DNA of 64,000 nt from Loripinus fragilis (lineage: Eukaryota > Mollusca > Bivalvia > Lucinida > Lucinidae): assembly GCA_964019695.1 (NCBI GenBank), contig OZ026514.1:104194345-104258344 (forward strand), given 5' to 3'. Positions within the stretch are counted from its first letter, which is position 1. The number at the start of each line of letters is the position of its first letter. Shown piece by piece: positions 56,201 to 64,000 of this stretch. Below the pieces are notes generated by a model that saw only the letters and a list, made by a program, of their open reading frames with translations, had not been told where the DNA came from and ran no database searches. Both the position numbers and the translations under genes were made by a program.

Positions 56201-56455
56201 CTAGCTGGTGTTCGCCAAGGATATAATTTTGGCACTGGATTTTCTGTTTAATTATACATTAATTATGCTGTTAATACAATAGGGTCATTTTTTTTACATT
56301 TTTGCTGATGATACTAATCTCTTCGATGTTGTGGATTATTCCCTTGCTGCAGCGAACTGTTTAAAAACAGATCCATCCAACTTATCAATATAAACTGCCA
56401 TTATTCTTGTATTTTTGATACATAAACTGGTAACTTTTGAAGCAGAAAGAGAGTG
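56201..56455 (+). pseudogene. Decayed LINE reverse-transcriptase fragment
   Basis: The plus strand encodes LAGVRQG (56201-56221), corresponding to the A(G)VPQGSxLGP region of non-LTR reverse transcriptases. It runs on as YNFGTGFSV to a TAA at 56249-56251, then LYINYAVNTIGS, then after a frameshift FADDTNLFDVVD at 56301-56336. FADDT holds the catalytic Asp pair of the polymerase active site. The following SLAAANCLKTD resembles the sequence just after that motif in jockey/CR1-type elements. One stop and one frameshift in under 150 bp show it is dead. Flanks upstream (55700-56200) may contain more of the element but were not recognisable. Confidence 0.78.
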
Positions 56456-56547
56456 AAATAGCTCATCTGAAGAAGAGAAAAAATAGTTTTGTAAAATACT
56501 TCAATCACCATTTGGGAATGACGCAAACAGTTCCCACTGGCAGTAAA

Positions 56548-56761
56548 TTAACTCTTTGCCTTTTCGTGTCGTCTGTTGATAACCTTTATAAACAGTTTAA
56601 ACCCAGATCAGGACCAACAGAGCGTCGGTCCTGATTCTTGATCGAAATTGTTTGACACTATGTTAGTTTTCCAGAGAGAATTTTTTTCGAAAAAGCTGAT
56701 TTTTGAAAAAAATCATCAGGGGACAAAAAGGAAGAAAATTACACAGTAGGTAAAGAGTTGA
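56548..56761. mobile_element. TTAA hairpin MITE (family A), copy n
   Basis: TTAACTCTTTGCC...GTGTCGTCTG at the left, hairpin AAACCCAGATCAGGACCAAC.../...GGTCCTGATTCTTGATC, right end GTAGGTAAAGAGTTGA. Confidence 0.75.
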
Positions 56762-56907
56762 CACTCTCCTACGAACCGACCGCGGTGAATTTTATCAGAA
56801 ACATTACTGGCTCATCATTGTTGCTGTAGAGGTATTGAGGACTCCTTTTTTCCATTGTAGATACTATACAGATCAGCGAAATGTTATTCATCACACATAG
56901 TACTATT

Positions 56908-57136
56908 TTAACCCTTTACTCCATTATCTATTTTTAGATCATGACATCATTTTCTATTTTTAGACAACATTGAAAAAATTCAGGACAAAAATTAATTTAA
57001 CTTTTGAATACTTTTGAAAATATTATGGAAATGGAGCGTTTGCTCTAAAAGAGCAAATGCTCCAATTTCCATATTATTTTGAAAAACCTGGTATTTCAAA
57101 GGCGTCAAAAGACGTTATTATGGAGTAAAGGGTTAA
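56908..57136. mobile_element. TTAA-ended palindromic MITE (family L)
   Basis: Ends TTAACCCTTTACTCCATTAT and ATTATGGAGTAAAGGGTTAA; inner hairpin TATGGAAATGGAGC...GCTCCAATTTCCATA. The terminus TTAACCCTTT is like family A (TTAACTCTTT), suggesting the same transposase. TTAA plus CCY is typical of piggyBac-type elements (inference). Confidence 0.78.
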
Positions 57137-57154
57137 GGTGTTTCTTGTTAGGAG

Positions 57155-57325
57155 ATATGTCAATGTCTGAGAGTGTACCCCAGCGAAAGTATGTACGCGA
57201 AGTACAGGTTAACTGCTTGTTCAAGCTTGCCCAGAAAAAAGTGTGGTTAGGTGAACTGACCGTCCCGCCATGACCATAGCTGTTGACTTGGGACGTAAAG
57301 CAACAAAACGAACAAAAACAATTAA
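57155..57325 (+). mobile_element. SINE family 2, 3' fragment
   Basis: GCGAAAGTATGTACGCGAAG...GGTTAACTGCTTGTTCAAGC to GTTGACTTGGGACGTAAAGC and a CAAAACGAACAAAAACAA tail. Confidence 0.75.
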
Positions 57326-57833
57326 TTTTGAACACCAGACGTTTATTATTTACATAAAACAACAATAAAGGTTCCCTAACTGAAAATAACACTTGTATAT
57401 GTGAAGCATCTGTTTTTATTTGCCCGATTTTCTGTTCATGTTCTTTTAGCTGGCATTCTGCTAACATTTTGCCTTATTTAATAGTGTTGCTAATGCCATA
57501 TGTATATTTTTTTAACTAGTGTAGTAATTTTCCCGTTAACTTATTTGATCTACCAAGTATTTTTTTTTTGTATTTTTTTTCTTTTTTTCCTTTTACCACT
57601 TTATTCTCCCCGTCATCTGACGGCGTCTAATCACGGTCTCCACAGTTTTTGTATTTGTGATTGTTAATTTCCTAAGGAAAAGGAACTCTATAGGCTATAA
57701 GCTTCTGCTCTATGGTCAGGAAATGCCACATTCACAGGTAATATTCAATCCCATGGCACCACGAGGAAATAGGAAATTGTACAGAGCACAGGCATCCAAA
57801 CTTTAGCAAAAACACAAAAAAGAAAGCAACCTG

Positions 57834-58030
57834 GCCTCAAGGTTATAAAACTTTTTTTCATGCTCAACTCAGCTGAGCACGAAATTTATCCTGCTCAAAA
57901 TGATAAATACAACATCTGAGACACTTAAAGCAAAAAAACTTCCAGATTTGTCGGTATTTTATTTTTTTATGAGCAGTTGAAGTTTCGTGCTCAGTTGAGT
58001 TAAGCATGAAAAAAGTTGTATAACCATGGG
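57834..58030. mobile_element. Inverted-end element (family P), copy 2
   Basis: CAAGGTTATAAAACTTTTTTTCATGC and complement GCATGAAAAAAGTTGTATAACC; inner CTCAACTCAGCTGAGCAC / GTGCTCAGTTGAGTT. Confidence 0.75.
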
Positions 58031-58420
58031 GCCAGCTCTTTATTACACAAGATGATTGCAAAACTAGAAAGGACACTACGAACATCACCAAACAAGCATG
58101 GGCGGATCCAGAGGAGGGCGTCAGGGGGTCCTGAACCCCCTCCCCGGAAAATCACAAGTGGCTATAGGTTTCCTTAGAAATTATAGTACGGACACCCCTC
58201 GAGAAGCAATTGGACCCATTGGGTCCAGTTGCTACTCGAGGGAGGTCCGTAGGGCTCTCTGTGAAATACGTTGATGACCTAAAAAAGGGGGGGCCCTGAC
58301 ACAATTGTCTGGATTCGCGCATGACAAGGACCAAACACAAAACCCCACATACAATGAGAGCAACAACAATGAATCAACAACAACAGAATCACCGTCTTAG
58401 AGCGGAGAGCAGCATTTCAT
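58030..58420 (+). repeat. Family F copy interrupted by a family E variant
   Basis: AGATGATTGCAAAACTAGAAAG (58047) and ACAATGAATCAACAACAACAGAATCACCG (to 58400) are separated by element 58096-58323. Confidence 0.75.
58096..58323. mobile_element. Family E variant, intact
   Basis: Ends GCATGGGCGGATCCAGAG and CTGGATTCGCGCATG, central palindrome CTCGAGAAGCAATTGGACCC/GGGTCCAGTTGCTACTCGAG. This is the uninterrupted form of 45290-45850. Confidence 0.8.
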
Positions 58421-59759
58421 CTATATATTTACTGTATGTCAAAGTCCCATTAAGGGGTTTCTAGTCTACAACGGGTTAATTCTGGATATGTTATTCAATG
58501 GGTTACATGTGATTAACAATTGCAACTACTTCGTCTTCAGTCGTCCCATTACTATTCCAAGTACCTCAAAGTGTTTTCAGACATTTCTAGAGAGAGAACT
58601 GGATTATTATAACGCCTACCCTCTTTTCTCTAATGACATCAAGTATGTCTAAACGATAATGATATTGAAAACTTAATCCTGTCACTTCATGGCAGCGATT
58701 TCCAGGATTACTTAGCGCATGGCGCTGTCTCGATATTTGTTCCGCCATTGCTTTCGCTTTGCGCGGTAACTGAAAATTCGAACAGACGACACGTTAAAAA
58801 GTGTAATATGTGTAAACCTTGAAATATCAGCTCTCTCGTCTTAAGATTTTTTACAGAGGTGATTAACATAAAATGCAAATTTGAATTTTCTTGCATAAAA
58901 AATGAATAGATGCTATGTCTGCCGTCTGCTGGAGACACCGTTAACGGACAAAGGGTTAATCGTGTTACAAAGATGGAAAACCAATCTTTCAGGCGGTCTT
59001 TGGTACTTTTCTTTGATCATGTCATCAACTTGTACTATTGTCGCTCAACCGATGTCCAGTTTACCGTCTGAAACTTTATTTACATGTGGTATCATGCTTT
59101 GTTTGTGCGATCAGCGAACTGGTGCACACGCTTTTCCGAGTTTTCGATGATCGCAAATGCGATATGCAGTCTACCATTTTCTGGATAAAAAAGAGAAAAC
59201 AAAATGTCGTCTGGTTTCGTTTGTATCTAGCGCCTTAAACGTTTATGTTGACTGTGATTGGCTAATGGCTTTAAGATTCCAGTATTTCAATAAAGCTTTG
59301 ACATTGAACGGTATTGTTGCAGCCTCCCGCGTGCACTCGTGCTGAAACCTCGCGTGCGTAAATTAGAGAGGATCATTAGTAAACAGTTTTACTAGAGCTG
59401 ATACGGAAATGAAAGCCGTTTATGGGGAAGATATTTGCATAAACCGCCTTGTCACTAAACGAAATATCGATATAAAGGATTCAATTACTGACAATAAACT
59501 GCTTGGAAGCGTTTAATTGGGGTTAATAAATGAAAGGGGAGAAAGCAATTGGCTTGACTTTGAACACTGACAATATATTTACACATGATATGCTTTCATT
59601 TTGTCGCGCGCAGATGCACATATATGGTATGCAAATTATTAAAGTTTAATATATTTCTTGGTTTGTTTTAACGATTTACTATATAGTAAACAATTCTTGC
59701 TCTTTCGATAACAATAAAAGTATGAGCTAAAGCAGAAATATATCATGATCATCCAAAGC

Positions 59760-59990
59760 TCCTCGACGCGAGAAAATCTGGTTTTGTTGCATGCAAACAA
59801 CAAATGCACAAACCAGCCTGTGCATCCACACAATCTGATCAGCGCCCTTTTTATGTTATTCGCTCTCTGGAAAGTAGAATAACTTAATCTGTTTCAGGCT
59901 AATTTCACTTTTCGAGATAGTCATCGTGCAGGCTGGTCTGAACTTTACCTGTTTACCTGGTCGGAAACCCCGAAAACAGAGTTTCTCACA
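59760..59990 (+). repeat. Hairpin repeat family C, copy 4
   Basis: CTCGACGCGAGAAAATCTGG...CACAAACCAGCCTGTGCATCC...CAATCTGATCAGCGCCC to GGTCGGAAACCCCGAAAACAGA. Confidence 0.65.
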
Positions 59991-60164
59991 AAGAGGCGAA
60001 AATAAAATTGATCATGACCCGAAACTCCCTGACAATGCCAATGCTGGAACATGATTGTTTTAGCATCCGCCATGCGGGATAAATAATTTTTGCTTTATAA
60101 TCAGGATCAAAGGCGAAGATTTGGTACCAGTAAAATGCATTTACCCCCTCCCCTCCTCCCAGTG

Positions 60165-60330
60165 GCTTAGGCTGCTGTCTGTTCCAAGGCGGTGATTCTA
60201 TTGGTGTTGATTAATTGTTTATTGTTGTTCCCATTGTTTCTGGGGTTCTGTGTTTGGTCCTTGTCCAGTCTCGCCAGAGCCTTCGCTGCTCGCCCGATGC
60301 GACACTGAGTACCAAAATCTCACGTGCTGG
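60165..60330. repeat. Family F end joined to family G end
   Basis: GGCTGCTGTCTGTTCCAAGGCGG...GTTTGGTCCTTG (family F, inverted) is followed directly by CCAGTCTCGCCAGAGCCTTCGCTGCTC (family G). Confidence 0.55.
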
Positions 60331-61571
60331 AACAAATATTTTTATTTGATAAAAATAGCTCCCTGGCATGAAAAAGGCGGAGACCACCTAACTCGTAACC
60401 CTGCTCAGTGCTAATTCAAACTGACTCGGTTTAACATTTAACGAAGACCTCGTGTAGGTAACAACAAAAAACCAATTCAATAAATACAATACACCTTGCA
60501 AATTGTATTTTCCCTTTCATTTACTTGATTGAACAGTATTTCTGAAGGTTTCTTTAATTGAGATAAAAAGCGCACCTGGGCAGGGTGACCGTTGAATTAT
60601 ATCTGTCAATACCCACGACGGATCTAATTCAAAACTAATAATTTAGTATGGTGAAATGCTTTAAGGCCTTACACATACCTGCCATAGCTAATTTTATTGA
60701 ATCATTTTTTGAAGGAGTAAACCGCGCACACATAACGATAAGAGAATATTTTTTAAAGACATTTTAAACTGAAACAAGCAATTTCACAAGAAACACAGTT
60801 TTGCTAAAGCGACCATCACTTTTGAAGAAGAATCAATAATGACTAAAGGTTCAAGCTGTTTAAAACTCTGGCAACTTATAGCCTTTTGCTCTAAACCGCA
60901 TCTCACGCATGTCCCATGTTCTTAAAGTATCTGAATCGAATAACCTGTATTAACATCGCATAGACATGATAGATGGGGTACCCTACTGAAGAATCATAGA
61001 TCGGATCTATAATATTCTTATAGATTTGCAGCAAAACCGCACTATGTGGTGAAAATCTATGTGCACCAAAACGCTGTCCAATGGTAAAGGCATGAACTTT
61101 AAATAAAAAAACCCATATATGCAAGCTCAACTGTGCATCCTCCAATCCAAAATTTGAAACCTAGCGTGTTTAACAGAACCGTAATTATCTCAATTAGCTG
61201 AAAAAAAATGTTATTAATTATCTACTCCTGTTGGACCAAAATGGGTGGTTTTCGAGGTTAAATTGTCAAAAGGCGCCGAGCCTGGAGGAAATTAATAGAG
61301 AAAGTAAGAGTTGTCCAATTCTGCTAAATAACACAAGCATATATGTGCTGCCCAAAGGCTATGGCATCCTACACGAGGTGTTGCACTATTTGTAGTTGAT
61401 TGTAAGCGAACCAGTAAAATAAAGAGAGAAGTGTTTCTTCACAGGTCTCATTTTTAGCATGTCAAATTAGATTCACACTGTGTTGGCGTTACACTGTAGA
61501 GACGCGTACAGTGCCCAATCATAAGAATGTTTGAAAGTCAACTGCAACTGCACTTATGCACGGCACCGTAC

Positions 61572-61721
61572 ATAGAGAATACTAGGTGAGTTTCTTTTGA
61601 TCTAGGCAAGGCTTTGAGAACGCTTGTTGACATCGCGAGGCTTGCCGAGCGATTCAACATGCGTTCTCAAAGCCAAGCCTGTTAGACTTGATATCAAAAG
61701 ACGCGAGCCTGGTATTCTATT
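61572..61721. repeat. Long palindrome with GAGGCTTGCCGAG core (family N)
   Basis: Nested arms: GAGAATACTAGG/CCTGGTATTCT, TTTCTTTTGAT/ATCAAAAGA, GGCAAGGCTTTGAGAACGC/GCGTTCTCAAAGCCAAGCC, centred on CGAGGCTTGCCGAGCG. Confidence 0.82.
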
Positions 61722-61734
61722 TATCAGTTAACCC

Positions 61735-61930
61735 ATTGCTTCACTCTTCAAACTAACGATTATGACGTAAGTTTTCATTTTTGTGTCAGTGATTCAGCGT
61801 CATAAGCGACGTCATTCAAGAAGTGCAACGTCATCATGGCCTGATAAAGGCACATGCCGTGAGATAGACAGCGTTATCAGGCAGCTAGCATCAGTACACT
61901 TAATATGAACTGATAAATTAGATAATTGTT
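61735..61930 (+). repeat. Dispersed repeat family R
   Basis: TATGACGTAAG, GCGACGTCATTCAAG, GCAACGTCATCATGGCCTGA and TAAAGGCACATGCCGTGAGA are collinear with the inverse of 36730-36910. Confidence 0.65.
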
Positions 61931-62400
61931 CCCCCAACTACAGGTCTCGGTGAATGATTGTCAGTTTTGGTATTTCATCATCTTGACATAGATTCATTCG
62001 TCTTGACGGTATTTGCAGTGTGTCTAACGTTAGCGTACTATAATGCAACAATAGTTTACAACATGCCAACTTTTGTTGAGACAAGCCATTTGATCCAAGA
62101 CTTACCTGCGTCCTTTTCCTTCGTTCACCCTTATAAAAATATCATCTTATTAGGTAGTTGCAATCCATTGAGAAGTTTTCAGGTATTATGTAATTTCAAA
62201 ATTAAATCGGAAGCGTTAGGAGGTTAACCGCATGTTTCAGTAATAGAAAGAAAACAAACAAGAAAAGGTCATGAAAAAATAATCAGTGAATAACCATAGT
62301 CTGTGGTTATCTATACGATTAAAGAAGTGCCGACTATCACTTCTGTGCGGTGTACTTTTCTAGCTTGGTCATGTGAGTACCAGGGTGTACAATACTAAAT

Positions 62401-62401
<1 letters not shown>

Positions 62402-62457
<56 letters not shown>

Positions 62458-62483
62458 ACGCACGCACGCACGCACGCACGCAC
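62402..62483 (+). repeat. (AC)n followed by (ACGC)n microsatellite
   Basis: About 27 AC units, then CGAACG and about six CACG units. Confidence 0.97.
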
Positions 62484-63040
62484 TTAATAATATTGATCAC
62501 TCACAGACTTCTCTATCAATGTTAAGGGTTTTGGTAACTAATTGGATATGCGGCTATTAGCTATTAATGCTTGTTTCGTTGAAACCAAGTAACCATATTT
62601 TTTTCCATATTTAGAGGTGTTCGCCTGGGATGTCCAAACTTCTACTTAGATGTTCATTTTATGCATTGAGCCAACGTATGACACAATAACCATTGCTAAA
62701 GAGGCTTAACACATACAAATGGGGGAAAGGTGTTATTATCCTAGACGATTCATTTAAATCATTTGTGAAATGCATCGATACCATAGATGATTATATAATG
62801 TTTCTTGATTTAGATTGCACATACAGAACCAAATTTCTGTGAATAAGTAGTATAGTTAAAGGTTCAAAGAAGAAGTTGTTTACTTGAAAGTACAACGAAA
62901 TGTTAGTGTACTTCTAACTATGGTAGCTCGTACTATTATTGAACATAATAACTATATAACAAGCAAAATACTTCTTTCTTATTCATTCTGCTTCTATTTT
63001 TTTTTTCGAGAAAAATCAACAACAACAACAAAAAAATAAA

Positions 63041-63275
63041 TGACCATATTCACTAATTTGTTTGTGTGTGTATGTCTGTGTTTTTTCCTGCCCATTATAC
63101 ACTTGTTTGTGTGTGTATATGTGTGCTTTTTCCTGGCCATTATTCATTTGTTTTGTTTTTTGTAGTTTTTTGTAAGTTTTCCTGACCATATTCATTTGTG
63201 TGTTTTTGTGTGTTTTTTTAAAAGTCCTGGTCATATTCACTTGTTTTTTTTTTATTTATTTATATTTTTTATTTT
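63041..63275 (+). repeat. Minisatellite, five ~47-bp units
   Basis: Units start TGACCATATTCA or a variant at 63041, 63089, 63134, 63183 and 63228 (periods 48, 45, 49, 45). Each has a T/GT-rich stretch and ends TTTTCC or GTCC. Confidence 0.85.
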
Positions 63276-63698
63276 CGAAGAACAACCTATGACACGAAGA
63301 GCCACTGGGACACAGATTAACAAAGAAACACATTAAAACAAGAATATCATGAGCTTAGTAAACATATCTTTGTTTATAACTGTGTAATTTTAGTCAAAAT
63401 AATTACTTAAATCCATGTCAATGGTATTAAATATTTAGAATTGATATATTATCCTAATTGAATCAAATTTCTCTCTGTTTTCCACGTATGCTAAAAAGGT
63501 TTCATCTTCAAAAATAAACAGGTAAAGTAATAATTGAAATAAATATATTTTTATAAGGGAAGGCTTCATAAGATTAAACAAAATGCAGAGGCCAGTTCAA
63601 CTTGAATTCTAAATTCACTTATTGTACCTTTTATTGACATTCCAATGTTTTATATCAAATATCTCACAATGACAGGCTGGTGCAATAAGAAAACTATT

Positions 63699-63772
63699 GT
63701 TTGGTGTGTGCGTCTATACGGAAGATAATCCACTCTCGTGGATTATCTTCCCGTACAGACACACAAACCATA
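63699..63772. repeat. Palindrome, ~34-bp arms
   Basis: TTTGGTGTGTGCGTCTATACGG-AAGATAATCCAC and GTGGATTATCTT-CCCGTACAGACACACAAACCA around TCTC; two mismatches and one unpaired base. Confidence 0.85.
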
Positions 63773-64000
63773 CACTAACTTACACAAAAATTTTTTAATA
63801 AAATCTTTTACAGGATGAAGAAGCCCTAGTTATGTTGAAAGTGCCAGTAGGAGATGACTCAAAATGAACCTGAAGTTGCTTGATGATAGAGTCTGGCATA
63901 GAGTTAAAACCAGACTTGAAGGCTATGACTAGATAATGTGGCATATGCTAAAACTTTGGTTGCCATGACATATGTCTAAAACTTTTCGGACATGTACGCA

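Noticed and set aside
61958..62190. Plus-strand open segment ending in a good GTATTA donor
   Set aside because: No recognisable protein or upstream exon; kept out of the annotation for lack of support.
63016..63240. Minus frame with repeated NGQEK-TYTHKQ peptides
   Set aside because: Comes from the ~47-bp minisatellite; no start context or conservation to support a repeat protein.

Overview
The window looks like repeat-rich, AT-rich animal nuclear DNA. There is no bacterial gene layout: no long open frame (the longest is about 134 codons) and no operon. It does contain tRNA-derived SINEs with target-site duplications, decayed LINE fragments, many hairpin MITEs and several microsatellites. 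The short hairpin families (for example cores reading CAGACCAGCCTGCGCATCC) remind me of bivalve mollusc genomes. That is recollection, not a search result, and the species is not resolved.

Layout. 1-6.2 kb: nested short repeats, including two intact SINEs, hairpin MITEs, perfect palindromes and a ~200-bp tandem duplication with a SINE inside it. 6.2-9.3 kb: an AT-rich stretch, then a retro-insertion and a decayed LINE C-terminal domain that also carries a foldback element. 9.3-17.6 kb: foldback and palindrome elements, a cluster of TA-flanked MITEs (12.3-13.0 kb) and several TTAA-type hairpin MITEs, one of which sits in a short possible secreted-protein frame (17.2 kb, minus). 17.6-22.3 kb: a (ATT)n run and a three-unit ~340-bp tandem array. 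22.3-28.2 kb: a G-rich 370-bp element lying in a minus-strand open frame, more palindromes and a four-unit ~165-bp tandem array. 28.6-35.2 kb: a long inverted duplication (arms 1.35 and 2.0 kb, spacer 3.2 kb). 35.2-47.2 kb: several minus-strand open frames with compatible splice signals, which are the best but still weak candidates for a host gene, plus a ~0.6-kb tandem duplication. 47.2-64 kb: more MITEs, a decayed reverse-transcriptase fragment (56.2 kb), nested transposons and micro- and minisatellites.

The only protein homologies I can defend are two LINE remnants. Every exon proposal rests on open frame, splice consensus and phase, without homology, and should be read as a hypothesis. 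The strongest structural results are insertions whose boundaries can be read directly from target duplications or a related empty site, two copies of a foldback family that both have 7-bp target duplications, and a set of unrelated palindromes sharing one central core.
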